31,165 bases of DNA from Bacteroidetes bacterium UBA7688. GTDB lineage: Bacteria > Bacteroidota > Bacteroidia > Chitinophagales > Chitinophagaceae. The DNA is taken from NCBI GenBank assembly GCA_002482815.1, contig DLGS01000186.1:1-31165 (forward strand), in the 5' to 3' direction. The notes beneath the pieces are model-generated. The model was given only the letters and a program-made list of their open reading frames with translations. It was not told the origin of the DNA and searched no databases. The translations under genes and the position numbers were made by a program. Positions 15,417 to 23,086 of this stretch are shown here, one piece after another (position 1 is the first letter of the stretch; each line of letters begins with the position of its first letter).

Positions 15417-16142
15417 TTACAAAGCAATTAATTTCCCAGACCCTGAAATGTTGGTTGAAATGCGTGGGCGACCTCTGTAGTAAACATCCCCGGACCCTGA
15501 AATTCGGACATTCAAATCTTCCCTTACATTAACTTTGGTGTCACCACTTCCCGAAATTTTTACTTCCGCTGATGGGCTTTCTACACCCAGGAAATCCAGG
15601 TAACCACTTCCGCTTACATCCGTATTAATTTTCCCCGAGTTTCCATTCAAAATGATAATATCGCCGGAGCCACTCACTTTGGCTGATAAATTACCGGTAT
15701 TAACTTCAGGGATGCTGATAGATCCGGAACCGCTAACAGTCATTTCTACTGATGAGGCAGCAGAAAAATTATTCATACCGGTAATGCTGCCGGAACCACT
15801 AACAGACAATCCGTTAATGTTGGGACAGCTGATAAATATTTCTACCTTTTCATGACGTCCGACTCTTTTGTTATAATCATAATCAATTTTCAATTCGCCA
15901 CCGCTGACAGTCGTATTAATGATGTCTAAAATATTCTGTTGGGCATGTACTTCTACTTTGAAAATACTGTCCTGCCGAAGATAGACATCACCGGACATTG
16001 CATTCCGGATTGAGCTGAAGTTTGTTGCATTGCGGTATTCTGTAATTACAGGCCCGTCTCCTGTTACTTTTGTGCAGGCTGAAAAACTAAGTCCGATTAC
16101 GATTGCTGCCATAGTAAATAATTGCTTGTTCATTGTTTGCAT
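15417..16142 (-). CDS. Head-GIN-domain (DUF2807-like) lipoprotein, 241 aa
   Basis: After a lipoprotein signal (MNKQLFTMAAIVIGLSFSAC) the protein has the opening of the putative auto-transporter adhesin head GIN family: ATNFSSIRNAMSGDVYLRQD, then KVEVHAQQNILDIINTTV. A ladder of SGSGSI/SGSGDI repeats follows (VSGSGSITGM, VSGSGSISIP, VSGSGDIIIL, VSGSGYLDFL, ISGSGDTKVN, ISGSGDVYYR), which form a right-handed beta-helix-like stack in this family. It is probably exposed in the envelope; the function is unknown. The start could be the ATG at 16142 or the one three codons later, which gives the more typical signal peptide. It has its own copy of the ECF-type promoter found before the sigma gene, so it belongs to that regulon. 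Confidence 0.88.
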   Translation of the reverse strand: MQTMNKQLFTMAAIVIGLSFSACTKVTGDGPVITEYRNATNFSSIRNAMSGDVYLRQDSIFKVEVHAQQNILDIINTTVSGGELKIDYDYNKRVGRHEKVEIFISCPNINGLSVSGSGSITGMNNFSAASSVEMTVSGSGSISIPEVNTGNLSAKVSGSGDIIILNGNSGKINTDVSGSGYLDFLGVESPSAEVKISGSGDTKVNVREDLNVRISGSGDVYYRGRPRISTNISGSGKLIAL

Positions 16143-16159
16143 TTTTTGTTTTTAGTTGA

Positions 16160-16186
16160 GACAATTGAGCGGAGAAATACCCCTAT
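16160..16186 (-). promoter_or_regulatory. Candidate ECF-sigma promoter before the head-GIN gene
   Basis: The minus strand reads ATAGGGGTA (16186-16178), 13 bp, then TTGTC (16164-16160). The same two elements with the same spacing occur before the gene at 17361 and before the sigma factor gene. The ATG follows 17 bp after TTGTC. Confidence 0.75.
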
Positions 16187-16203
16187 TTGTTTTAAATTTT
16201 TAT

Positions 16204-17361
16204 TTATAATCTGACCTGGAAACCTGCGGTGCCACCAATATTGATTCCATAAAAAGTTCCATTGCTTTTTCTGCTCCAGATATTTTGACTTGAATAATCT
16301 TCGCCGAATGAAAGCGGATAATTTGAAAAGCTTAATGCCGGACCGGCGAACAATTCAAAGCAGCGTCCGATTTTCATGGAGGGTAAAAGGCGCATGGTTG
16401 ATTTCATATAAACACCATCACTGAAATCGCTTAAAGACAGTACACTCATTTCGGCTTTAATGCGGAACATCAGGTTGAGCGGAATATGAAGACCAAGACC
16501 TCCTTCCATCGCATAACGTGTATCATTTCCGGTGAAGTTTGCCCCGACTCCTACAATGCCATACATTTTTTTGCTGCCCGAACGAAGGCTGATGAGCGTG
16601 GTGCCGGTTTCATCAATATTTGCACCCAGATATTGTTCTCCCTTTCTGATGATATTTACCAGTGCAATCGGATAATCACATTCTTCTGCAATATTTATAA
16701 ATCCTGCAATTTGCGCCCCTTTTACTTTTTGGGCCACATTTGCAAATCCGGAAATTTGAATTCCCTTTACATTTTTTGCCACATTTGAGAAACCTGAAAT
16801 CTGTGCGCCGTTAAGATTTTTAGTGACGTTTGAAAAACTACTTAATTGGATTCCTTTGGTCATTTTTGAAGCATTTGAGAATCCAGCAATCTGCGTTCCG
16901 GAAGCTCTGGCGGCATTGCTGAATCCAGCAATCTGAATGCCATCAACGGTGTCTTTTGCGACGTTGGAAAAGCCGGCAAACTGAACCCCCTTTACTGTGC
17001 TTTGAGAAATATTGGACAGGCCTGCGAATTGTAATCCTTCCGCTTTCCCGCCAATGTAATTGCTTACGCCTGCAAACTGCAATCCACGCGCCTTTCCTCC
17101 GATGTAATTGAACACACCTGAGAAAATGAAACCATTAGCATTATTTCGTACGACAGTTGAAATGCCGGAAAAGCAAAACGCATTTTCATTTGCGGAAACT
17201 CCCGCCAAAAAATGAAATGAGGCATCATTGGAATATTGTTTTGCGTATTGGCCATTTGTGCTGAGCGGATAGACAAATCCAATATGAACTTTACTGGTTG
17301 AATCTTTTTGAGCTAATGCGATATTGCTGCATAACAGGAATATTAAAATGTTCTTCATCAT
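16204..17361 (-). CDS. Exported solenoid-repeat protein (LA_2272-like surface repeats), 385 aa
   Basis: A signal peptide (MMKNILIFLLCSNIALAQ) is followed by about 180 residues of 14-16-residue repeats of the pattern G-(I/L/V)-Q-(I/F)-(A/S)-G-F-S-N-V/A-A (GLQFAGVSNYIGGKAE, GVQFAGFSNVAKDTVD, GAQISGFSNVAKNVK). These should stack into a beta-solenoid. The last 130 residues have alternating hydrophobic strands and end GTAGFQVRL, like an outer-membrane barrel or a beta-sheet cap. It is a paralogue of the solenoid part of the next gene upstream (17436-19238): both share the repeats and a FELFAGP motif near the end. From memory similar proteins are annotated as LA_2272 family surface repeat proteins. 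Its function is unknown. Confidence 0.82.
   Translation of the reverse strand: MMKNILIFLLCSNIALAQKDSTSKVHIGFVYPLSTNGQYAKQYSNDASFHFLAGVSANENAFCFSGISTVVRNNANGFIFSGVFNYIGGKARGLQFAGVSNYIGGKAEGLQFAGLSNISQSTVKGVQFAGFSNVAKDTVDGIQIAGFSNAARASGTQIAGFSNASKMTKGIQLSSFSNVTKNLNGAQISGFSNVAKNVKGIQISGFANVAQKVKGAQIAGFINIAEECDYPIALVNIIRKGEQYLGANIDETGTTLISLRSGSKKMYGIVGVGANFTGNDTRYAMEGGLGLHIPLNLMFRIKAEMSVLSLSDFSDGVYMKSTMRLLPSMKIGRCFELFAGPALSFSNYPLSFGEDYSSQNIWSRKSNGTFYGINIGGTAGFQVRL
16642..17178 (-). repeat. Coding repeat array: GxQxAGxSN solenoid units
   Basis: About eleven units of 14-16 codons repeat within the 385-residue protein (about residues 62-240), with conserved Gly-x-Gln-hydrophobic-Ala/Ser-Gly-Phe-x-Asn. 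The DNA has diverged but still carries recurring GCNGGNTTNNNNAAT-like runs. Confidence 0.75.
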
Positions 17362-17393
17362 AATTAATGTTGCTTAAAATTGCTTTTAATGAA

Positions 17394-17420
17394 GACAACA
17401 TCATTTGATTTTACCCCTAT
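17394..17420 (-). promoter_or_regulatory. Candidate ECF-sigma promoter before the solenoid gene
   Basis: The minus strand has ATAGGGGTA (17420-17412), 13 bp, TTGTC (17398-17394). The ATG is 32 bp after TTGTC. The region before it is the short gap after the STN-solenoid gene. Confidence 0.75.
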
Positions 17421-17435
17421 GCCAAATGAATATTT

Positions 17436-19238
17436 TTAAAAAATCCTTATGCCGGCCTGCCAGGAAATCCAGCTGCTAACTGAGTTTCCTATTTGGTTGT
17501 AGTGAATGTTACGATCCTGAAGCCAACTCATATAGCCGCTACTGGTTACCGTATTTTTTGTTTCTGTAAAGGTGTACGTAGGTCCTGCAAAAAGCTCGAA
17601 TTGTTTGTGGATTTTATAAGTCAGGCCTGCCTGGATTTTTGCTGATAAAGGCACATAATCCCAGTGGCCGATATAATAGCACTGGCCGCTTATTTCTGTA
17701 TTAATTGAAAGCCTTTTGTTTAAGTGAATTTCTTTACCAATGCCATAGGAAACAGAATAGGCTTTATTGTTGCCGGGATTGGCACCCAATGAAATGATAG
17801 AATAAATATTGTGCGTGCCAGACATAAATCCAATGTTTATGGATTGTAATTCGTTGGAGGAAACAACAATTTTATGGTAGCCATTCCTGTAATAGTTGAC
17901 CAGGCCAAGTCCAAATCCATCCATAGAATCCGCGATATTGACCAGACCAAATTGAAAGCCTTTCATGTTTTTTGCGTAATTATAAACACAGGACAACTGC
18001 ATTCCTTTCATTGATTTTTGCGCATGATTGCTGACCCCGGAAATGTGAAGTCCTTTCGCACTGTCACCGGCCAGATTGCTGACACCTGATAGCTGAACTC
18101 CTTTTGTTTTGCCATTGTTTTTGTTTTGCACACCGGCGATCTGAATGCCATTTGCTACGCCCGAATTGAAATTGACTACACCCGCAAGCTGTGCACCCTT
18201 CACGGTGTCTTTTACAATGTTGGAAATGCCTGCTACCTGTACTGCACCGGTTTTCCCTTTGATAATATTTGATATGCCTGCTACCTGAAATCCACCGACT
18301 TTTCCGGAGATATGGTTGCTGATGCCAGCTATTTCAAATCCTTGTACATTCCCGCGGACAGCGTTAAAAATGCCCGCCACCTGAAAGTATCGCACATTGC
18401 CTTTATTGATATTGAATAAGGAGGCCATTTCGAAGCCATTTACACCGGCGGTATAACCTCCCAAAAGATTTAGTGAAAATTTGTTCACCACCTGCGAACC
18501 AATCAGTCCATGTGTGCCAATTCCCGGAAGTATAGAAGTCTGTACAGGTCTTTTTGCTATGAATCCGCCAATATTTATATTCTGTATTTTTTGTTTGGAG
18601 GACAATAGAAATTTGCTGGCCCAGCTGCTCTCTTCTTCTTCATTTTTAATGATCACATCATTCAGGATGATTTCTGAAGAAGGTAAAATCGGCAGCACAA
18701 GTTCCTGGTCGTAGCCGGCGTTCAGGTCTACAAAGGATTCGCTGTAAGATTCCTTTCTTGCGGTGATGAATATCTTCTTCAGTTTTCTTTTGTTCCTGAT
18801 GGGGAGTTTGAAATATCCCTGTTCGTTGGTCAGTGTTGAGGCCAGTATCTGATCTTCATAAACCGTTACATTGCTGATTCTCTGACCGGTTTTTCCATCC
18901 TGTATATAACCACTGATGGTAAAGAATTTTTCTCCTCCTGAGTGGAGAATAATGTATTTGCCCTTCTCGGAATAATGAAAGGTGCCTTCAAAAAGCTCGT
19001 CCAGCAATTGTTTTATTGTTTTTCCATTTGCGCTGATGTTTACTTTTTTATCCTCCAATACAATATCACTTTTATAGGAGAATTGAAAATTGCCTGCTTT
19101 GCTGATGGCTGACAATGCTGCGGCTATATCTTGATTTTTCAGGTCAACAGAAACAACTTTGCCCAGCAAATGCTGAGCAAAGGAATTTGAAAAATTGAGG
19201 CAAAGGAAAAGAAGTAACAGTTGCTTTTTCAAAGGCAT
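17436..19238 (-). CDS. STN + carboxypeptidase-regulatory-like + solenoid protein, third gene of sigma/anti-sigma operon, 600 aa
   Basis: Order of parts: signal peptide (1-22, ending SFAQH); an STN-type domain (about 25-98: VVSVDLKNQDIAAALSAISK, FQFSYKSDIV, TIKQLLDELFEGTFHY); a carboxypeptidase-regulatory-like beta domain (about 105-185: FTISGYIQDGKTGQRISNVT, TNEQGYFKLPI); about eleven 15-16-residue solenoid repeats (about 284-450: GFQVAGISNIIKGKTG, GVQLSGVSNLAGDSAK); and a C-terminal region with barrel-like strands ending WQAGIRIF. The first two domains are the usual head of a SusC/FecA-type TonB receptor, but the plug and 22-strand barrel are missing and replaced by the solenoid. The gene lies 15 bp after the FecR gene, where such receptors normally sit. 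I infer it supplies the outer-membrane signal to FecR. Confidence 0.85.
   Translation of the reverse strand: MPLKKQLLLLFLCLNFSNSFAQHLLGKVVSVDLKNQDIAAALSAISKAGNFQFSYKSDIVLEDKKVNISANGKTIKQLLDELFEGTFHYSEKGKYIILHSGGEKFFTISGYIQDGKTGQRISNVTVYEDQILASTLTNEQGYFKLPIRNKRKLKKIFITARKESYSESFVDLNAGYDQELVLPILPSSEIILNDVIIKNEEEESSWASKFLLSSKQKIQNINIGGFIAKRPVQTSILPGIGTHGLIGSQVVNKFSLNLLGGYTAGVNGFEMASLFNINKGNVRYFQVAGIFNAVRGNVQGFEIAGISNHISGKVGGFQVAGISNIIKGKTGAVQVAGISNIVKDTVKGAQLAGVVNFNSGVANGIQIAGVQNKNNGKTKGVQLSGVSNLAGDSAKGLHISGVSNHAQKSMKGMQLSCVYNYAKNMKGFQFGLVNIADSMDGFGLGLVNYYRNGYHKIVVSSNELQSINIGFMSGTHNIYSIISLGANPGNNKAYSVSYGIGKEIHLNKRLSINTEISGQCYYIGHWDYVPLSAKIQAGLTYKIHKQFELFAGPTYTFTETKNTVTSSGYMSWLQDRNIHYNQIGNSVSSWISWQAGIRIF
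17889..18389 (-). repeat. Coding repeat array: 16-residue solenoid units
   Basis: About ten consecutive units of 16 codons (last ones 15) share the pattern G-(F/V/I)-Q-(hydrophobic)-A/S-G-(I/V)-S-N-x6-K. The array is homologous to that in the next gene downstream. Confidence 0.78.
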
Positions 19239-19253
19239 AAATGGTTTTTCATT

Positions 19254-20222
19254 TTATTGAAGAATAATTTCGGTTCCGTTTCTGGAAATGCTTACATCCA
19301 GTGTTTCACTGATGATATTCAGGATGTCATTCAGGTTTTCATTTTTGAAAGTTGCTGTTAAAGGCAGATTTTTAACGGATGCATTTCCGATGCTGATATG
19401 TGAACCATAGGCATCATTCAGCACTTCTACCAATCTCCATAATGGCGTGTTGTTGCATACAAATTCATTGGTCCGGTAATAATTATACAAAGCATCTTTT
19501 GACTCATCTTTTACCGGTGCACTTTCTTTCAGCACAATTGCTTTTTCTTTTGGATTCAGTCGTACGCTGTTTTCTTTTTTACTGACTTCCACTATGCCGG
19601 TTTCCACAATCACTTCTGTTTTTTCGATGGCTGTTTTCACATTAAAAGATGTCCCGACCACTTTTATACTCACGCCATTCGCAGCAATGATGAAGGGCAT
19701 TTCTTTATTGGGTGTAATGTTGAAAAAGGCTTCTCCTGACAAGGATATTTCCCGTGTGTTTCCTTTAAACTGTTTTGGATAGCTGATAGAGGAGTTTTTG
19801 TTGAGTGTTACAACAGAGCCGTCAGGCAGGTTTTCGATTTTGGTAGTTAGCTCACTCTGCACAATGATCATTCTGTTGGATTGCATGGTGTAAAACCAAA
19901 ATCCTCCCAGAAGAACAACCAGGACCGCTGCCACTCTCATAAATGTATTTATAGACAGCGCTATTTTTTTTGTTGGCTTGCTTTGCGCCGGAGTGTCTTG
20001 CAGGCGAAGCTTCATTCTTTCCCATGCTGCATTTTCATCAATGGTGCTTTTGCTTTCTGCATATTTGCTCTGCTCCCAAATCAATCGGAATCCTTCGAAG
20101 TATTTTTCATTTTCGTGTTTGGCATCGCGCCATTTCTGTACCGTTAAATGCTCCCGGGCATCCGCTTCACCCAGCAGGTATTTTATCAGCAACTCGTCTA
20201 TGCTATTGTTTTCTCTGTTCAC
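19254..20222 (-). CDS. FecR-family anti-sigma factor, 322 aa
   Basis: The product has an N-terminal cytoplasmic region (about 1-85) with LLIKYLLGEADAREHLTVQKW and WERMKLRLQ, one transmembrane helix (about 91-112, FMRVAAVLVVLLGGFWFYTM), a FecR domain (about 120-235: TTKIENLPDGSVVTLNKNSS, REISLSGEAFFNI, GVSIKVVGTSFNVK) and a C-terminal DUF4974-type domain (LTATFKNENLNDILNIISET) that resembles an STN fold. Such proteins hold the ECF sigma factor at the inner membrane and release it when an outer-membrane STN partner signals. It starts with GTG, 13 bp after the sigma gene; no better in-frame ATG exists. The adjacent STN-domain protein is the expected partner. Confidence 0.92.
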   Translation of the reverse strand: MNRENNSIDELLIKYLLGEADAREHLTVQKWRDAKHENEKYFEGFRLIWEQSKYAESKSTIDENAAWERMKLRLQDTPAQSKPTKKIALSINTFMRVAAVLVVLLGGFWFYTMQSNRMIIVQSELTTKIENLPDGSVVTLNKNSSISYPKQFKGNTREISLSGEAFFNITPNKEMPFIIAANGVSIKVVGTSFNVKTAIEKTEVIVETGIVEVSKKENSVRLNPKEKAIVLKESAPVKDESKDALYNYYRTNEFVCNNTPLWRLVEVLNDAYGSHISIGNASVKNLPLTATFKNENLNDILNIISETLDVSISRNGTEIILQ

Positions 20223-20235
20223 GTTTTTCTGTTAT

Positions 20236-20805
20236 TTACAAGTTGAGGAATGATAATAGTATGGCAGGTAAAAAATCAACCAGCTTTGTTCTTAATATTT
20301 TCAGGGCTTTACCCATCTGGTTTTCTACTGTTTTGACAGACAAACCTAATTCGCTGGCAATTTCCCGGTATTTCAGTTCTTCAAAACGGCTCATCTGAAA
20401 AATCGTCCGGCATTGTTCCGGCAGTTCATTTAGCGCATTAGCCAGATGAAATTGCAACTCCTTGTGTTCCGTTTTTGCTGCCGAGTGTGTTTCCAAATCC
20501 TTATTTCGGGCGGCATGCTGCTGATAAGTTGCTTTTACTTTTTGGTGTTTCAGGTAATTCAGGCTTTCATTATAGACTGAGCGGTAGAGATAGGCCTTGG
20601 CAGATTGGTTGATTTCAATTTGTTCCCGCTTTTCCCATAAGCGGCAAAAGACATTTTGCACGATTTCTTCTGCCATCATTTCTTCTTTTATAATGGTAAA
20701 TGCATAAGCATGAAGTGCCTTAAAATGACTTTTGAACAAGTATTCAAACACCATTTCTATATTTGTCTCAAGCTCCTGAGGAGGGTAAAGCAAATCTTTA
20801 TTCAT
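20236..20805 (-). CDS. ECF sigma factor (RpoE-like, FecI type), 189 aa
   Basis: Sigma region 2 is at about residues 20-90 (FEYLFKSHFKALHAYAFTII, EEMMAEEIVQNVFCRLWEKR, AKAYLYRSVYNESLNYLKHQ). Region 4 (about 125-178) has LNELPEQCRTIFQMSRFEEL and YREIASELGLSVKTVENQMG, a helix-turn-helix. I start at ATG 20805 (MNKDLLYPPQELETN). An in-frame TTG at 20877 would give 24 more residues, but it lies between the two elements of the candidate ECF promoter, upstream of the expected transcription start, so it cannot be used from that promoter. The FecR gene follows 13 bp later. The factor probably activates its own operon and two downstream genes. Confidence 0.92.
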   Translation of the reverse strand: MNKDLLYPPQELETNIEMVFEYLFKSHFKALHAYAFTIIKEEMMAEEIVQNVFCRLWEKREQIEINQSAKAYLYRSVYNESLNYLKHQKVKATYQQHAARNKDLETHSAAKTEHKELQFHLANALNELPEQCRTIFQMSRFEELKYREIASELGLSVKTVENQMGKALKILRTKLVDFLPAILLSFLNL

Positions 20806-20867
20806 ATAAGTTGCGGCAATTCCGTCCGTAAAATTAAACTGTTGGGTCAATCTTTCGTTTTTTATAG

Positions 20868-20894
20868 GACAACCCAATTTGGTTTTACCCCTAT
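20868..20894 (-). promoter_or_regulatory. Candidate autoregulated ECF promoter before the sigma gene
   Basis: The minus strand has ATAGGGGTA (20894-20886), 13 bp, TTGTC (20872-20868), matching the elements before two downstream genes with the same spacing. Transcription would begin near 20861, so the sigma ATG at 20805 has a leader of about 55 bases. Confidence 0.75.
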
Positions 20895-21014
20895 TTTACC
20901 CGAAAAATTCTTTTTTGAAGGCATAAATCCCGGGTTTCCCGACAGAAACCTTAAAATCTGCGTATTGCAACTTTTCATTATGAAATACAAATGAATTATT
21001 AGCAAAAAGCGTCC

Positions 21015-21022
21015 TAATTTTG
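21015..21022 (+). promoter_or_regulatory. -7 box just before purF
   Basis: TAATTTTG fits TAnnTTTG and ends only 7 bp before the purF ATG. The transcription start should then fall at or within a few bases of the ATG, so the mRNA would be leaderless or nearly so. Confidence 0.6.
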
Positions 21023-21029
21023 CGCCCTA

Positions 21030-22874
21030 ATGTCTGATGAACTTAAACACGAATGCGGATTAGCCTATATCCGCCTGCTAAAGCCTCTCACGTATTATCG
21101 CCGCAAATACGGCAGCTCTTTTTACGCGCTGAACAAGTTGTACCTCCTGATGGAAAAACAACACAACCGCGGACAGGACGGAGCAGGTATAGCAACTGTA
21201 AAACTCAACACAGAACCCGGTTACAAGTTTATGCACCGTATGCGCCTCAATGGCTCAGGAGCGATTGCACGCTTGTTTCAGGATATCCACGGGCAGGTGG
21301 CCGAACTGGAAGCTTCCCACCCCGAAATTGCCAATCACCCTGGTTTATTGAAAGGTTATCTTCCATTTATGGGCGAAGTGCTTTTAGGGCATCTGCGCTA
21401 TGGTACACAGGGAAAAAATGATGTCAATTTCTGCCATCCATTTATCAAGTCGGACATTAACCCGACAAGAAACCTGATGATGGCCGGAAATTTCAACCTG
21501 GTGAATACGGAAGAGATATTGCTGAAAGTAAAGCCTGACATAACCACGCCTGCCGGTAGTGATTTAGGGGCAATGATCGAAACCATTCATCATTTTCTTT
21601 GCAAAGAAGACAGCAGCAATCCTGCTACACTGGATGTTGAAAAAATATTGCGCGAATCCACTTCCTTATTTGATGGTGGTTATGTGTGCAGTGGCCTGAT
21701 CGGCAACGGCGCCAGTTTCGTCATGCGCGACCCGAACGGTATCCGCCCGGCTTTCTTCTTCCGGAATGATGAAATTGTTATCGTAGCTTCTGAACGCCCC
21801 GCTATAATGACCACCTTTAATGTTCCTATCGAAGAGATTCACGAAGTAAAACCCGGGCATGCCATTATCGTAGATTCGGACGGCAACTTTAAACATACCG
21901 AAATATTAGCCCCGCGCGAACTGAAAGCCTGCAGCTTCGAGCGTATTTATTTCAGTCGTGGCAGCGATGCAGATATCTACAGAGAGCGCATGCAACTTGG
22001 CCGCAATCTTGCAGGTCGCGTGCTGAAAATGCTGGACAATGATTTGAAAAACACGATTGTTTCTTTTATTCCTAATACCGCAGAAACGGCTTTCTATGGC
22101 CTGATTAAAGGTTTGGAAGATTACCTGAAAGAAATTAAGATCAATAAAATAAAGGCGAAACGCGACACCATGACCGATGAGGAAATGGAAGAGCTGATCA
22201 GCCGCCGTGTCCGTATTGAAAAGCTTGCGATCAAAGACGTGAAAATGCGCACCTTCATCACCGAAGACGCTTCGCGTGACGAAATGGTACAGCACGTTTA
22301 TGATATCACTTATGGTACAGTAAAAAGAGACAATGATACGCTTGTCGTAATCGATGACTCGATTGTTCGCGGAACCACTTTGCGCCAAAGCATTATTAAA
22401 ATGCTGGATCGCCTGGGCCCGAAGAAAATCATTATCGTTTCCTCAGCTCCCCAAATTCGCTATCCCGATTGTTATGGTATCGACATGAGTAAAATGGGCG
22501 AATTCATTGCTTTCCAGGCGGCCATTAATTTGCTGAAAGACACGGGAATGCAACACATTATTGACGATACCTACAAAGCTTGTAAAAAAGCCCAGGAGGA
22601 AGGCACCCTACAGGAAAAGAATTATGTAAAAGCTATTTACGAATCCTTTACCGCAGAAGAAATCAGTCATAAGATTGCCCGAATGTTGAAAGACGATGAT
22701 GTACATGCAGAGGTGGAGATAGTATACCAATCGATGGAAGGATTGATAGATGCCTGTCCTAACCACCGTGGTGACTGGTACTTTACCGGCGATTATCCGA
22801 CTCCTGGTGGCAACCGCGTTTCCAACAAAGCATTCATTAATTATATCGAACAAAAAGTAGGAAGAGGGTATTAA
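21030..22874 (+). CDS. purF: Amidophosphoribosyltransferase (PurF-type), long Bacteroidota form, 614 aa
   Basis: This is the first committed enzyme of purine synthesis; it makes phosphoribosylamine from PRPP and glutamine. The N-terminal class II glutaminase domain has the nucleophile Cys in KHECGLAYIRLLKP (Cys9), the glutamine-binding YLLMEKQHNRGQDGAG and LGHLRYGTQGKND. The phosphoribosyltransferase domain has the PRPP motif VVIDDSIVRGTTLRQSI (about residues 440-460). It is about 100 residues longer than E. coli PurF, with an inserted charged helical segment (KIKAKRDTMTDEEMEELISR) and a C-terminal extension, as I recall for a second PurF-like family in Bacteroidota. The eight residues before Cys9 must be removed or tolerated for activity. 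It has its own promoter and terminator. Confidence 0.9.
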   Translation: MSDELKHECGLAYIRLLKPLTYYRRKYGSSFYALNKLYLLMEKQHNRGQDGAGIATVKLNTEPGYKFMHRMRLNGSGAIARLFQDIHGQVAELEASHPEIANHPGLLKGYLPFMGEVLLGHLRYGTQGKNDVNFCHPFIKSDINPTRNLMMAGNFNLVNTEEILLKVKPDITTPAGSDLGAMIETIHHFLCKEDSSNPATLDVEKILRESTSLFDGGYVCSGLIGNGASFVMRDPNGIRPAFFFRNDEIVIVASERPAIMTTFNVPIEEIHEVKPGHAIIVDSDGNFKHTEILAPRELKACSFERIYFSRGSDADIYRERMQLGRNLAGRVLKMLDNDLKNTIVSFIPNTAETAFYGLIKGLEDYLKEIKINKIKAKRDTMTDEEMEELISRRVRIEKLAIKDVKMRTFITEDASRDEMVQHVYDITYGTVKRDNDTLVVIDDSIVRGTTLRQSIIKMLDRLGPKKIIIVSSAPQIRYPDCYGIDMSKMGEFIAFQAAINLLKDTGMQHIIDDTYKACKKAQEEGTLQEKNYVKAIYESFTAEEISHKIARMLKDDDVHAEVEIVYQSMEGLIDACPNHRGDWYFTGDYPTPGGNRVSNKAFINYIEQKVGRGY

Positions 22875-22898
22875 TTTCCTGCTTTCTTATAAAATGAT

Positions 22899-22935
22899 AA
22901 AGGCGACCTGAACATACAGGTCGCCTTTGTTGTTT
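22899..22935 (+). terminator. Rho-independent terminator of purF
   Basis: A perfect 12-bp stem AAAGGCGACCTG / CAGGTCGCCTTT encloses loop AACATA and is followed by GTTGTTTG, starting 24 bp after the purF stop. Confidence 0.92.
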
Positions 22936-22977
22936 GTCAGTGCGATGAATAGATTTGACCTATTGCTTCTCAACAAC

Positions 22978-23017
22978 TATCAGACATGTTTTTTGTTTAC
23001 TTTATCCTTGTCTGATA
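22978..23017 (+). repeat. Inverted repeat spanning the promoter of the lipoprotein gene
   Basis: TATCAGACA (22978-22986) and TGTCTGATA (23009-23017) are perfect 9-bp inverted arms separated by 22 bp. The right arm overlaps the start of the -7 box and the -33 box lies between the arms, as an operator bound by a dimer or tetramer could be arranged. Confidence 0.55.
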
Positions 23018-23023
23018 TATTTG
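22992..23023 (+). promoter_or_regulatory. Consensus promoter of the lipoprotein gene
   Basis: TTTG (22992-22995), a 20-bp spacer and TATATTTG (23016-23023) match the Bacteroidota housekeeping consensus. The ATG at 23087 lies about 64 bp downstream. Confidence 0.75.
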
Positions 23024-23086
23024 AATATTATTGACTCAGGTGCTTTCGCCTACTAAGGTAGAAGAAGAGCCATTACACTCTTTTTT

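Noticed and set aside
16642..18389. Repetitive DNA as a CRISPR array or intergenic repeat
   Set aside because: The periodicity is 42-48 bp, in frame and amino-acid based (GxQxAGxSN), with diverged DNA; it is coding repeat sequence of two solenoid proteins.
20806..20877. Longer sigma-factor start at TTG 20877, adding 24 residues
   Set aside because: The TTG overlaps the candidate ECF promoter spacer and lies upstream of the expected transcription start; the added residues are not typical of sigma region 2.
20951..20966. Isolated TGCGTA half-site upstream of purF as a fifth regulator box
   Set aside because: No second arm at the right distance and no -7 box 23 bp away in either direction.
21906..22388. 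Open frame on the minus strand inside purF
   Set aside because: It is antisense to the conserved phosphoribosyltransferase domain and has no promoter or family features.
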